Positions 18,047 to 28,124 are shown, numbered from the stretch's first letter. The stretch: DNA of 64,000 nt from Deltaproteobacteria bacterium (GCA_026129095.1 JAHCIT010000002.1:1-64000), one strand, 5' to 3'. Made by a program: numbers and translations. The notes: generated from the letters alone by a model not told the origin.

Positions 18047-20722
18047 CTACTCTTTCAGCTTTTCCTTCCAGCGAATCAGGAGATTCAGCGCATCGATGGG
18101 GCGCGTGTCGTTGGGATCAAGGCGGGCAAGCTCCCTTTCCAGTTCGCGCATCACCTGCTCTTTCGGATCGGCGAGGAGCGAAAGCTGTGGCGGCGGCGTT
18201 GCCGGGAGCCCTTTTGCCGTAGAGCGCATGCGGGCCGCTGGCGCGTGGACAGCCGTTTCAGACGACGCGCCGCTTTCAAGATCACGAAGAACGGACCGCG
18301 CCCTGTCCACCACCTCACGGGGAAGGCCAGCCAGCCGGGCCACCTGGATGCCGTAGCTGCGTGGAGCCGATCCCCGTTCCAGCGTGTGAAGGAAAACAAT
18401 ATCGTCCTGCCACTCCCGGCAGGCGACCGTATAGTTTACTGCCCTCACCTTCGTATCCGTGATCCGGGTCAGTTCATGGTAGTGAGTGGCGAAAATGGTA
18501 CGGACACCGGGGCCGCTCCCGTCCGTTGCAGGCGTATCATGCAGGTGTTCGGCGACCGCCCATGCGATTGAAAGCCCATCAAAAGTGGATGTGCCGCGTC
18601 CGATCTCGTCCAGCAGGACAAGACTCCTCGGCGTCACCCGCCGGAGGATTGCCGCCGTCTCGGTCATTTCCATCATGAAGGTCGAAAGGCCCCTGGCAAG
18701 CGCATCGGAAGCCCCGACACGTGTGAACACCCTGTCAATGATACCGATCGACGCCTCGGCCGCGGGCACAAAGGAGCCTGCCTGCGCCAGAATGGAAATC
18801 AGCGCCACCTGCCGCATGATCGTCGATTTTCCCGCCATGTTGGGGCCGGTCAGGATAATCAGCTGCTCGCGCTCGCCATCAAGGTCGAGATCATTCGGCG
18901 TAAACCAGTCGCGTCCGGCGGCGGCTTCCACTACCGGATGCCGGCCGCCACGAATCCGGAGCTCGCGGGTACCGGCAAGAACCGGACGGCACCATTGCTC
19001 CGTGCTGGCCAGTTCGGCCAGGGCCGACACCACATCCAGCTCTGCCAGCATCCGCGCCTGCGCTTTCAGTGCCGCCGTCCCGGTCTTCACCCGGCCGCGG
19101 AGCTCAACAAACCGCCCGTACTCCAGCTCCTTCAGCCTGTCCTCGGCGCTTAAGACCTTCTCCTCGATCTCTTTCAGTTCCGGCGTCACGTACCGTTCGG
19201 CATTGGTCAGCGTCTGCTTGCGAATCCATTCTGCCGGAACCCGGTCCTTGTGGGTATGCGTGACCTCCAGAAAGTATCCGAACACCTTGTTGAATCCGAC
19301 CTTGAGGTTCGGGATGCCGGTCCGGTCCTTTTCGGATGCCTCGATACGGGCGATCACGGCGCGTCCGCCCGAACGCAGTTCCCGCAGTTCATCTATTTGG
19401 GGATCGGCTCCCTCGCGAACGAGCCCCCCTTCACGGAGCGCCACCGGCGGATCATCTTTCAGCCACCGGCGGATATCGGCACAAACGGGTTCCAGCGGAT
19501 CGAGGCTGGCCTGCAGCCCCATCAGTGCCGGATCCTGTATATGGGCTATGTCCGCTTTCAACTCCGGTATCTTCTCAAGCGTGGCCGCCAGTGCCACCAG
19601 ATCGCGGGCCGAGGCCGATTCCAGCGAGATGCGGGCGAGGATACGCTCAATATCGGCAGTCCGCTCCAGCCGTTCGCGCACGTTCCGGCGGGCTGGCCCG
19701 TCCAGCAGAAGGCTTTCGACCGAGCCCAGCCGGCCTGCAATTTCCACCACATCCAGAAGCGGATACCGGAGCCGCTGCTTGAGGAGACGCGAGCCGGCGG
19801 CGGTCTTCGTCCGGTCGATGACGGAAATCAGTGTGCCCCGTTCAGTGGAGTCCTGCTGGCTGCGGAATATCTCCAGATGCCCGAGCGTCCGGTCGTCCAG
19901 CAGCATGGACCGGCGAGAGGGAAGCGTACGGATTTCACTCAGATGTGCCAGCGCCGCCTTCTGGGTATCGCGCACGTACCCCAGCAATGCCCCGGTGGCC
20001 CGCAAGCCCGGCTCCCCGATACCCAGCCCTTCGGTCGTTCCGATGTTGAACTGCTGGCGAATCAGGTCCATCGCCCGGTGTACATCCCACCGCGAGGGAT
20101 CGGCCGTCTGGACGTAACAGCTTCCGGCGAGTGCCGGCGGTTCGTAGCCATCCGGACGGAGCAGTTCGCACGGCCCCAGACGGGCCAACTCGACCGACAG
20201 TTCCTCGGCCGATTCGGGTTCGGCCACAGGAAAATCCCCCGTGGCAAGATCAATGGCGGCGAGTCCGGCCCTGCCACCGGGATCCAGCCACACGGCCGCG
20301 ACATAACGGCTCTCGCGCTCGGCACCGTCCTTGAGGTGAAGTCCCGGTGTAAAGACGCGAACCACGTCACGCTTTACAAGGCCCTTCACCAGCTTCGGAT
20401 CCTCAAGCTGCTCGCAAAGGGCAACCTTGTATCCAAGGTTCAGGAGGCGCTCAAGGTATCCTGCATAGGAATGATGCGGAACTCCTGCCATGGGAATCGC
20501 ATCTTCCGATTTGGAGCGTGATGTGAGCACCAGCTCCAGCAGCGGTGCGGCAGCCTGGGCGTCCTCGAAAAAGAGCTCGTAAAAATCGCCCATCCGGAAG
20601 AACAGGATGCAGTCCGGATACTGGGCCTTGAGCCGCCGCCACTGCTCCATTGCGGGCGATAGCTCACGGCCCGCCAGCTGGGCGGCAGCCGCCGGAGTGG
20701 ATGACGTGGGGATCCCGGCCAT
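18047..20722 (-). CDS. mutS: DNA mismatch repair protein MutS
   Basis: An 891-residue MutS, normal length for the MutS1 family. The N-terminal mismatch-binding domain has 'FFRMGDFYELFFEDA' carrying the conserved GDFYE mismatch wedge. The C-terminal ATPase has Walker A 'GPNMAGKSTIMRQVA' near residue 620, 'STFMMEMTETAAILRRVTPRSLVLLDEIGRGTSTFDG' and 'IFATHYHEL'. It recognises base mismatches and small loops and recruits MutL. The C-terminal 60 residues carry the usual dimer/tetramer-type tail. No mutL is in the window. Confidence 0.97.
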   Translation of the reverse strand: MAGIPTSSTPAAAAQLAGRELSPAMEQWRRLKAQYPDCILFFRMGDFYELFFEDAQAAAPLLELVLTSRSKSEDAIPMAGVPHHSYAGYLERLLNLGYKVALCEQLEDPKLVKGLVKRDVVRVFTPGLHLKDGAERESRYVAAVWLDPGGRAGLAAIDLATGDFPVAEPESAEELSVELARLGPCELLRPDGYEPPALAGSCYVQTADPSRWDVHRAMDLIRQQFNIGTTEGLGIGEPGLRATGALLGYVRDTQKAALAHLSEIRTLPSRRSMLLDDRTLGHLEIFRSQQDSTERGTLISVIDRTKTAAGSRLLKQRLRYPLLDVVEIAGRLGSVESLLLDGPARRNVRERLERTADIERILARISLESASARDLVALAATLEKIPELKADIAHIQDPALMGLQASLDPLEPVCADIRRWLKDDPPVALREGGLVREGADPQIDELRELRSGGRAVIARIEASEKDRTGIPNLKVGFNKVFGYFLEVTHTHKDRVPAEWIRKQTLTNAERYVTPELKEIEEKVLSAEDRLKELEYGRFVELRGRVKTGTAALKAQARMLAELDVVSALAELASTEQWCRPVLAGTRELRIRGGRHPVVEAAAGRDWFTPNDLDLDGEREQLIILTGPNMAGKSTIMRQVALISILAQAGSFVPAAEASIGIIDRVFTRVGASDALARGLSTFMMEMTETAAILRRVTPRSLVLLDEIGRGTSTFDGLSIAWAVAEHLHDTPATDGSGPGVRTIFATHYHELTRITDTKVRAVNYTVACREWQDDIVFLHTLERGSAPRSYGIQVARLAGLPREVVDRARSVLRDLESGASSETAVHAPAARMRSTAKGLPATPPPQLSLLADPKEQVMRELERELARLDPNDTRPIDALNLLIRWKEKLKE

Positions 20723-20808
20723 GCAGGAAAAGTTATAACCGTCCGGAACGCCCTTGTCTGTACGGGCCCGCGTGGAAATGCCGCCAGGCTGGCGGGAATC
20801 ACTTCGGT

Positions 20809-22116
20809 TCAGTTCAGGGCGCGGGGAAGACTGAATTCGAAGGTCGTGCCCCTGCCCACCTGGCTGCGCACACGGATCGTCCCCCCGTGCAACTCCACGA
20901 GCCGTTTGGCGATCGGCAGCCCCAGACCCGTACCCGAGTGCTTGCGATTAAGGGCCGAATCCACCTGCTTGAACGGATCAAACACTTCCTCCAGCCGGTC
21001 GCTGGGGATGCCGCGTCCCGTATCCGAAACGGCACAAACCAGACTTCCGTTCTCCCGGCTCAGGCTCACACGGATACCGCCATGGTCTGTAAACTTGACG
21101 GCATTCGAGAGCAGGTTGAAGAACACCTGCCGGACACGGGCAGGATCAGCCTCCACAATAGCCAGGGTCTCATCCCCTTCGGGCCCGGATATTTCCAGGG
21201 AAAGTCCCTTGGACGTATAGGCCGGGAGCAGAGCTTCGGCTGATTCGCGGGCGAGCTGGATCACATCGCACCGTTCAGGTTTCAAGCGCAGATCCCCCGA
21301 CTGGATTTTCGCCATGTCGAGAATGTCATTCACTATGTTGAGGAGATACCTGCCGCTCCGGTGGATCGATTCGAGGTCTTCGCGCTGGGCGGGTGAAACC
21401 GGCCCTTCCAGTCCCTTCAGCATCAGGTCCGAAAAGCCGATGATCGAGTTGAGGGGGGTCCTGAGCTCATGGCTGACCATATGAAGGAACTCGCTCTTGT
21501 ACCGGTCTGACCGGGAGAGGTCGATCATCCGCTGCCGGAGCTGGAGGTTGGCGTGCTCTAGGGCGGATGAACTGCTATCGGCTTCCTGCTGATGGATATC
21601 CAGCGTGCGCTTCGCGTAGTACGATACTGCACCGATCAGCGCCAGATAGCCGCCCACGAACATAGCTTCGAATGCAGTCACAAGGGGCGTTCCCAGCGTG
21701 TATTCGGGCAGGACCGCCATCGCCAGCAGGTAAATGATGTACGCCTCGGCCGCCATCCAGACCGCGGTCGAGGGCTTGTCTACCAGCCCTGCAAAAACGA
21801 CCGTGATGCTGCAAACCGCGTAGACATGGTAGTGCCAGGGGGCAGCGAGCTGGTAAACGATGTAAAAAACGAATGCCAGATCCACTGCGAAGTGCGCCAG
21901 CAGGATGACGGTGAAGTGACGGGGCCAGCGGTCGATGACCGGCTTGGTCCACCACCAGGCTGCCACCGAGTAGGCCGCCGCCCAGAGCAGAAACCAGGCG
22001 GGCTGGGGTTCGTGGTCCAGAAGCCGCCGGATAATCCATACAGCCACCAGAATACCGGCAGCGGCGAGCCGTGCCGACTGGCCGATAAAAATCAGTTTGA
22101 GGCGGGTTGTGTTCAT
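20809..22116 (-). CDS. Membrane sensor histidine kinase
   Basis: 435 residues from the ATG at 22116; a longer frame to 22236 overlaps the 3' end of smc and reads as non-protein. The first ~190 residues form about five or six hydrophobic helices (e.g. 'FTVILLAHFAVDLAFVFYIVY'), so sensing is by a transmembrane domain with no large periplasmic loop. A short coiled linker leads to HisKA with the phospho-acceptor His216 in 'MVSHELRTPLNSIIGFSD'. The HATPase domain has the G1 box 'VSDTGRGIPSDRLEEVFDPF' and G2 'GTGLGLPIAKRLVELHGG'. No response regulator is adjacent. Between mutS and smc; stimulus unknown. Confidence 0.88.
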   Translation of the reverse strand: MNTTRLKLIFIGQSARLAAAGILVAVWIIRRLLDHEPQPAWFLLWAAAYSVAAWWWTKPVIDRWPRHFTVILLAHFAVDLAFVFYIVYQLAAPWHYHVYAVCSITVVFAGLVDKPSTAVWMAAEAYIIYLLAMAVLPEYTLGTPLVTAFEAMFVGGYLALIGAVSYYAKRTLDIHQQEADSSSSALEHANLQLRQRMIDLSRSDRYKSEFLHMVSHELRTPLNSIIGFSDLMLKGLEGPVSPAQREDLESIHRSGRYLLNIVNDILDMAKIQSGDLRLKPERCDVIQLARESAEALLPAYTSKGLSLEISGPEGDETLAIVEADPARVRQVFFNLLSNAVKFTDHGGIRVSLSRENGSLVCAVSDTGRGIPSDRLEEVFDPFKQVDSALNRKHSGTGLGLPIAKRLVELHGGTIRVRSQVGRGTTFEFSLPRALN

Positions 22117-22180
22117 GGCGGCGGGACAGCCCTGCACTGATCCCTTCTGGAACCGGCTGCTTCCGGAAGAGCGGGCGGGT

Positions 22181-25100
22181 TCAGTGCAGCTTGACGCTGA
22201 CCAGCTTGCTGACGCCCGGCTCTTCCATGGTGACACCCGAGAGGGTATCCGCCACTTCCATCGTCTGCCTATTATGGGTGATGACCACGACCTGCGCCAG
22301 CCGGGTCAGCTCCCGGACCACGTCATTGAACCGGCCTATGTTGGCGTCGTCCAGCGGAGCGTCCACCTCATCGAGCAGGCAAAACGGCGATGGCCGGGTG
22401 AGGAACATCGCCAGGACAAAGGCGATGGCGGTGAGCGCCTTTTCGCCGCCCGACAGCAGATTCACATCCTGAAGCTTCTTGCCCGGCGGCTGGGCCATGA
22501 TTTCGATACCCGATTCCAGCAGGTTGTCCGGATCTGACAGGTGGAGTTCGGCCCGCCCTCCGCGGAACAGCCGGACAAACACCTCGCCAAAACGCTGGTT
22601 GACGAAATCGAACGTCTCCTTGAAGCGGTCACGGGTAGTGCGATTGATCTTCTGGATCGAATCGCGGAGGTCTTCAAGGGCTTTCTTGAGATCCCCCTCT
22701 TCTTCCATCAGCTTTTCGAGCCGCTGGTTCACGTCGCTCTGCTCGTCGAGCGCCTCGATGTTAACCGGACCCAGGCGGTCCCGATCGCGGCGGATCTTCT
22801 GCACTTCCTCGTCAAGCGTCTCGTACGATTCGTACTCCGCCGATGCCCGGAGCTCATCTTCGGTGGCTTCGGGAAGGGGAAGGTCCGTTTCGTACCGCTC
22901 GCGGACCTCCCGGACCAGATAGTCAAGCTGAAGGTTCTGTTCATTCTGGCGAGCACGCCAGCCAGCCAGCTCACCCTGCACTTCCGAGAGTGAATCCTGG
23001 GTCCGGTGCAGGCGGGTCTCAAGCTCGGCCACCTGCGCCCGTCCCTGTTCATACGCTGCGACAGTGGCTTCCACATTGGAAGCTGTCTTCTGCTTTTCAG
23101 TTTCGATGCCCTGAAGCAGTTCCTGGAGCTCCTCCAGTTCCCGGCGGCGGCTGGCGATTTCGGCCGCACGCTGCTCCGAAGCCCGCCGGATCGCCTCGGC
23201 TTGGCTCGCAGAAACCGACTGCTCATGCTCCAGCCGTGCGCGGTTTTCTTCATGGCGGCGGAGTGCGGCCTCAAGCCCGACGATATCTTCCCTGAGTCCC
23301 GCAAGTCCCGATTCAGCCTCCCGGGCCGCCACATCGGCCGCAAGGAACGCCTCTTCATGGCCGGCAAGTTCTGCTGCCAGCCGTTCACGGTCAGCCTTCA
23401 GTTCCGTGATCTTTCCGTCGAGCGCCATCCGCTCGCCCGAAATGCGGGCAAGGTCTTCCTGCACACGGTCAAGCTGTGCCCGGAGGCTGGCGATGCCGTC
23501 AGACAGCCCGGCCTCGCGGTCGCGGGCCTGCTTCAGGTCGCTCCCGCCCCTCACGACGCGGATGTCCTCGCGGTGGAATCCGGCCCGCAGTTCATCAAGG
23601 GCCGTTTCGGCAGCGATCCGGTCCTCCTTGATACGGCTCAGCTCCAGTTCGGCGGACGCCAGATCCGAGGCGAGTTGGCGCACGGTCTGGTCGATTTCGC
23701 GCAGATCGCGCTTCTTCCGCAAAATGCCCGACTCCTGCGGCAGCTTCCCGCCGGTAATGACCCCCTTGGGGTCCACCACGTCCCCCGCCATCGTGACCAG
23801 CATCTGCCGCTGTCCGGTCCGGGACCAGATATGGAGGGCGTTATCGAGGCTGTCCACAAGCAGCACATCCCCCAGCAGTACGTCCACCACCGGGTCAAAA
23901 CCTTCCTTGACCTGCACCCGGTCGCGGAGCGGACCAATCAGGCCCGGCGCATCGCCTCCCTGCACTGCATCGGCGAAATAGGCGCGGCCCGACAGCGGCA
24001 CGAAGGAACTGCGGCCCACCGACATCTGCTTCAGGTAGTCCACCGCCTCGATACCGACTTCCTGGCTCTTGACGACGACCGACTGGAGACGGCTTCCCAG
24101 CACGCTTTCCACCGCCATCTCGACGTCGGCTTCCGGCTCGATCACGTCGGCGACCAGGCCATAGATTCCATTCTTGCCCTCATGCGCGAGCCGGTGCTCG
24201 GCATGAAGCATGATCGCCTTGACACCTTCGTCGTAACCTTCGTACCGGGCCTCGAGCGCCCGGAGGGATTCGAGCTTTGCCGCTTCGGCCGAATGCTGGC
24301 GGCGAATCTGGTCCACATGACCGGCGGCGGCCTCCTCACGGCGGACGGCCCCGGCGACCCCCGCCTCGGCTTCCCCAATGCGCTGCTTCAATGCGTCGCG
24401 GCTTCTCTCCGCGTCCTTCAGCTCGTTTTCGAAACCGAAAGCCATCTGTTTCAGTTCAGCGAGCTGGGCCTCGCGGGCGGACAGATCAGACTCCACGCCG
24501 CTCCGCCGCCGGATCAGCTCGTCGATCCGCTCAGAAGCGGTTTTTGCCGCCTGCTCGCCCTTTTCCAGCTCCTTTTCGGTCTGGAAAGCGGCTTTCTGGA
24601 CTGCCTCGCGCCGGGCAGCGTGCTCGCCCCTTACATGGGCAAGTTCCCTTGCCCGGCCAGACTGTTCGGCAAGCCGCGCCCGTGCGGTTTCAAGTGAAGC
24701 GGACGTTTCCGAAATAGCCCGGATGGTAGTTTCGGTCTCGACGGCCATTACTGCGATCTTCTGCTGAAGGCCCTCTATCTCGGTCGCGGCCTTCACCTCG
24801 TCGGATTCCAGGTGACTGATGCCGCCTTCAACGAGCCGCACCTTTCCGAGCGTGCTCTCGCGGTCCACATCCGCACGGCGCATCATTTCACGGGCGTCGT
24901 TCATCGCCTTCTCAAGCCGCTGGAGCTCGAGCCGTACTGTTTCGCGCAGGGACTGGTCTTCGGTGGCGGCACGCTGCCGTTCGGTCAGCTGCGTCTCCAG
25001 GCCGGCCACCCTGGCAGAGGCTTCCTCCAGCGCACCCGAAATCCGCTGGTGCAGACGCCGGAGCCGCTCACGGTCGAGAAGGTTCAGCCGTTCCGACAGC

Positions 25101-25765
25101 TCCCGGTATTTGCGGGCCTTGCCCACCTGCCGCTCAAGGTAGGAAACGTGACGGCTGAGTTCCTTCACCACATCGCCCACGCGGGCGAGATTCTGCTCGG
25201 TGCGCTCCATGCGCGAGAGCGCCAGTTCCCGGCGGCTCCGGTACTTGACGATTCCGGCCACTTCCTCGAGGAACAGGCGCCGCTCCTCGGGCTTGGCCGT
25301 GACAAGACGGTCCACCTGCCCCTGCTGGATGATCGAAAAACCGCGGAGCCCGCCGACTCCGGCATCCATGAAAAAATCCTGGATGTCACGGGCCCGGCAC
25401 TGGACGCGGTTGATGAAATACTCGCTCGTGCCGTCACGGCTGAGACGCCGCCGGATCTCCACCTCGCTGTAGTCCTTGAGCGCGCCCTGCACCCAGCCCT
25501 TGCCGTCGTTGACGAAGGTGAGCGCCACCTCGGCCGTATCCTGGGGCTTGCGGCTGTCGGAGCCCTGGAAGATCACGTCGAACATTTCATGGCCGCGCAG
25601 GTACTTCGCGCTCCGCTCGCCCATGGCCCAGCGGAGGGCGTCCACGATGTTCGACTTGCCGCAGCCGTTGGGACCGACGATGGCCGTAATGCCCTCGTGG
25701 AGATCCAGCGCGATACCGTCTGCAAAACTCTTGAAGCCCCAAGCTTCGATTCGTTTGATTTTCAC
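22181..25765 (-). CDS. smc: Chromosome segregation protein SMC
   Basis: 1,194 residues with full SMC architecture. N-terminal 'GFKSFADG' and Walker A 'GPNGCGKSN' at residues 31-39, a long coiled coil, a hinge around residues 530-650 ('NGIYGLVADVIEPEADVEMAVESVLG' region), a second coiled coil, then the signature 'LSGGEKALTAIAFVLAMF' and Walker B 'FCLLDEVDAPLDDANIGRF'. The ATPase dimer loops and compacts DNA and is typically loaded at parS by ParB; parB and parA are 16 kb away in this window. scpA and scpB are not present here. Transcribed leftward from the AT-rich region at 25.8 kb. Confidence 0.97.
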   Translation of the reverse strand: MKIKRIEAWGFKSFADGIALDLHEGITAIVGPNGCGKSNIVDALRWAMGERSAKYLRGHEMFDVIFQGSDSRKPQDTAEVALTFVNDGKGWVQGALKDYSEVEIRRRLSRDGTSEYFINRVQCRARDIQDFFMDAGVGGLRGFSIIQQGQVDRLVTAKPEERRLFLEEVAGIVKYRSRRELALSRMERTEQNLARVGDVVKELSRHVSYLERQVGKARKYRELSERLNLLDRERLRRLHQRISGALEEASARVAGLETQLTERQRAATEDQSLRETVRLELQRLEKAMNDAREMMRRADVDRESTLGKVRLVEGGISHLESDEVKAATEIEGLQQKIAVMAVETETTIRAISETSASLETARARLAEQSGRARELAHVRGEHAARREAVQKAAFQTEKELEKGEQAAKTASERIDELIRRRSGVESDLSAREAQLAELKQMAFGFENELKDAERSRDALKQRIGEAEAGVAGAVRREEAAAGHVDQIRRQHSAEAAKLESLRALEARYEGYDEGVKAIMLHAEHRLAHEGKNGIYGLVADVIEPEADVEMAVESVLGSRLQSVVVKSQEVGIEAVDYLKQMSVGRSSFVPLSGRAYFADAVQGGDAPGLIGPLRDRVQVKEGFDPVVDVLLGDVLLVDSLDNALHIWSRTGQRQMLVTMAGDVVDPKGVITGGKLPQESGILRKKRDLREIDQTVRQLASDLASAELELSRIKEDRIAAETALDELRAGFHREDIRVVRGGSDLKQARDREAGLSDGIASLRAQLDRVQEDLARISGERMALDGKITELKADRERLAAELAGHEEAFLAADVAAREAESGLAGLREDIVGLEAALRRHEENRARLEHEQSVSASQAEAIRRASEQRAAEIASRRRELEELQELLQGIETEKQKTASNVEATVAAYEQGRAQVAELETRLHRTQDSLSEVQGELAGWRARQNEQNLQLDYLVREVRERYETDLPLPEATEDELRASAEYESYETLDEEVQKIRRDRDRLGPVNIEALDEQSDVNQRLEKLMEEEGDLKKALEDLRDSIQKINRTTRDRFKETFDFVNQRFGEVFVRLFRGGRAELHLSDPDNLLESGIEIMAQPPGKKLQDVNLLSGGEKALTAIAFVLAMFLTRPSPFCLLDEVDAPLDDANIGRFNDVVRELTRLAQVVVITHNRQTMEVADTLSGVTMEEPGVSKLVSVKLH

Positions 25766-25998
25766 GACATGCCCTTTTTACGCGGCACCCAGTTTACCGC
25801 GTCCACCTACCGTTGTGGGGTTCTTTCCTGATACCATACCATACATATATGGTAAAGAACTATTTCATTAAACCTGTGGATAAGTTGTGGTAAACGCCAC
25901 TTTCCCGTCTATGGGTTGTGGTTGTGCTGGCTTGATACGTGGTGAGCCGTGGTGAAGCGTGGCGGCCCGGCCCTCACCCTTGTGCTACCCTCCCCGGC
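25766..25998. promoter_or_regulatory. Divergent regulatory region with palindrome and DnaA-box match
   Basis: The 233 bases between smc and the divergent ABC gene contain an AT-rich palindrome with arms TACCAT and ATGGTA around a 6-base spacer (25837-25854), preceded by one more TACCAT-like half. At 25875-25883 lies TGTGGATAA, the exact complement of the DnaA box TTATCCACA. This is likely the promoter/operator zone for smc. A single DnaA box does not establish an origin. Confidence 0.5.
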
Positions 25999-26709
25999 AT
26001 GGCCGCCCCCGCCATCGAAATTGCCGGACTCCGCAAAACTTTCCCGCTCCCCGGCGAAGGGGGTGCGGAAGTCGAAATCGTGAACATACCGGCCTTTAGC
26101 CTGGAGACTGGATCCCAGACAGCACTTGCCGGGGAGAGCGGTTCGGGAAAAACGACCCTTCTCAACCTCATATCCGGCATCCTCATGCCCGAATCGGGCA
26201 GCATCCGGATAGCGGGAACCGACATCACCGCCCTTTCTGAAGCCGCCCGGGACCGCCACCGGGCGCGGCACACGGGCTATGTGTTTCAGTCGTTCAACCT
26301 GCTGCAGGGCTACTCGGCGCTGGAAAACGTTACGCTCGCTTCCAGCCTCGCGGGCACTGCGAATACAGCACGGGCAAGGGAACTGCTGGACCGTGTGGGC
26401 CTCGGCGGAAAACTCCGCCACCGGCCACGGGAACTGTCGGCCGGACAGCAGCAGCGGGTCGCCGTGGCACGGGCGCTCATCAACCGCCCGACGGTGGTAT
26501 TGGCCGACGAACCCACCGGAAGTCTCGACGCCAGAAATGCCGCCGCCGTTCTGGATCTCCTGCAAACGCTCTGCCGCGAGGAAGGTGCGGCCCTGCTGCT
26601 GGTGAGCCACGACCCGAAGGTGACGGGAGCATTCGGGACGGTCATCGCCTTCAGCGAACTGAACCAGGCATCAGGAAGCAGGGGTATCCAGGGGGGAAAC
26701 GCCGCATGA
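25999..26709 (+). CDS. ABC transporter ATP-binding protein (MacB/LolD type)
   Basis: A 236-residue ATPase from the ATG at 25999 (MAAPAIEIAGLRKTF). Walker A 'GESGSGKTTLLN', Q-loop 'VFQSFNLLQGYSALENV', signature 'ELSAGQQQRVAVARAL', Walker B 'VVLADEPTGSLD' and H-loop 'LLVSHDP' are all intact. The 'EPTGSLD' and Q-loop sequences place it with MacB/LolD/FtsE ATPases, which pair with FtsX-like mechanotransmission permeases. Its last codons overlap the permease start by 4 bases (ATGA), so both are made together. Confidence 0.93.
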   Translation: MAAPAIEIAGLRKTFPLPGEGGAEVEIVNIPAFSLETGSQTALAGESGSGKTTLLNLISGILMPESGSIRIAGTDITALSEAARDRHRARHTGYVFQSFNLLQGYSALENVTLASSLAGTANTARARELLDRVGLGGKLRHRPRELSAGQQQRVAVARALINRPTVVLADEPTGSLDARNAAAVLDLLQTLCREEGAALLLVSHDPKVTGAFGTVIAFSELNQASGSRGIQGGNAA

Positions 26710-28007
26710 CGCTTTTTCTCATGGCCCGCCGGAGCCTGCAGCAGCACGCCGCCGCCGCGTGGCTCACGGCGCTGTCGGTGGCGCTCGCCTCGGGGCTCGC
26801 CATGTCGGTCTGGGCAGTGGAGGCACAAGCCTTCCGTGCGTTTACAGGCGGGCCCGCCGGATTCGACGCCGTGCTGGGAGCGCGGGGTAGCCAGCTCCAG
26901 CTTGTGCTCAACACCGTGTTCCATCTGGAAACCTCGCCCGGCAACATCCCGTGGTCGCTCTATGAGGAGATGAAAAGGGATCCCCGCGTCGAACTCGCCA
27001 TTCCGTATGCCGTGGGGGACAACTACCGGGGGTTCCGCATCGTCGGAACCACGGAAAGCCTGTTTACCGATTTCCATTACCGCGAGGGACAGCGGTTCGG
27101 GCTGGAGCCGGGCGGCAGATGGTTCGCGCCAGACCAGCCGGAGGCAGTGATCGGCAGCGCAGTTGCCCAGCGGACCCGGCTGAAAACGGGAGCGCGGTTC
27201 AGGCCTTCGCACGGGCTCTATTCAGCCGCAGGCAACGGGCACGGGCACCATGACGGGGACCATGAAGACGACGCCGATGAACACGCCCATGAGGACGTCT
27301 ACACGGTTACAGGGGTCTTGAAGCCCACCAATTCACCCTCGGACCGGGTGATCTGGATACCGGTCGAGGGTTTGTTCCGGATGGACGGGCACGTGCTCCG
27401 GGGGGCAGGCGCCGAATACCGGCCGGAACCCGGCGTCGAGATTCCGGACGAGCACAAGGAAGTGAGTGCCGTCATGCTGAAACTGAAAACCCCCATGGCG
27501 GGATTCGCCCTGCACCAGTCGGTGAACCGGCAGGGCAGGGAGGCAACGCTCGCCTGGCCAGTAGCCAGCGTGATGGCCGGCCTGTTCGACAAGCTGGGAT
27601 GGATGAGCCGGGTGCTTCGCCTGGTCGCCCTGCTGGTGGCCGCCGTCGCGGCGGCATCGGTGGCGGCGGCGCTGTATGCGAGCCTGAACGGGCGGCAACG
27701 GGAGTTTGCCATCCTGCGGGCGCTCGGCGCCCGGCGCCGGACGCTGCTTGGCGCAGTGATGCTGGAGACGGCGGCCATTTCGGCTGGCGGCGCCATGCTT
27801 GGGTGGGCGGTTTATGGAGCAATTCTCGCCCTGACAGCCACCGTGATCCGTCAGCAAACAGGAGTTGTCATTGCGGTTCTTGAGTGGCATCCAGCGCTCG
27901 TTGCTGTTCCGGCAGCCCTGACCCTGCTCGGTACTGCCGCCGGACTGTTGCCGGCAGCGCGGGCCTACCGGACCAGCGTGGCCACCGGGCTGGCACCCGC
28001 GAACTAG
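26706..28007 (+). CDS. FtsX/MacB-type ABC permease with His-rich loop
   Basis: A 433-residue permease with one N-terminal transmembrane helix, a large extracytoplasmic domain (about residues 45-290) and three C-terminal helices, the FtsX/MacB layout ('AALYASLNGRQREFAILRALGARRRTLLGAV' is the cytoplasmic coupling region). The extracytoplasmic domain contains a His/Asp/Glu-rich stretch at about residues 178-198, from 'GNGHGHHDGDHEDD' to 'DEHAHED', that could bind Zn, Ni or Cu. Such transporters usually move lipoproteins or act mechanically rather than import ions. From memory, Zur-controlled ABC loci of Pseudomonas (PA4063-PA4066 type) are similar, but I could not compare them. Confidence 0.85.
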   Translation: MTLFLMARRSLQQHAAAAWLTALSVALASGLAMSVWAVEAQAFRAFTGGPAGFDAVLGARGSQLQLVLNTVFHLETSPGNIPWSLYEEMKRDPRVELAIPYAVGDNYRGFRIVGTTESLFTDFHYREGQRFGLEPGGRWFAPDQPEAVIGSAVAQRTRLKTGARFRPSHGLYSAAGNGHGHHDGDHEDDADEHAHEDVYTVTGVLKPTNSPSDRVIWIPVEGLFRMDGHVLRGAGAEYRPEPGVEIPDEHKEVSAVMLKLKTPMAGFALHQSVNRQGREATLAWPVASVMAGLFDKLGWMSRVLRLVALLVAAVAAASVAAALYASLNGRQREFAILRALGARRRTLLGAVMLETAAISAGGAMLGWAVYGAILALTATVIRQQTGVVIAVLEWHPALVAVPAALTLLGTAAGLLPAARAYRTSVATGLAPAN

Positions 28008-28094
28008 GAAACCTGAAATAAAGACGTGGATTGTTACCCCAGTCACCGACAGGGCAGGCGGGATCAATTTAAGGTGTTTACGTATTCGGTATCG

Positions 28095-28124
28095 TTGACG
28101 CGATGCGTTGGATGCGGTTATATT
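28095..28124 (+). promoter_or_regulatory. Sigma70-like promoter for the receiver protein
   Basis: TTGACG (28095-28100), an 18-base spacer and TATATT (28119-28124) lie about 85 bases upstream of the receiver-domain gene. The preceding permease stops at 28007, so the receiver gene probably has its own transcript. Confidence 0.55.

Noticed and set aside
18486-20117. Plus-strand open frame of 543 codons opposite mutS
   Set aside because: Ser/Arg-rich translation antisense to a fully conserved mutS.
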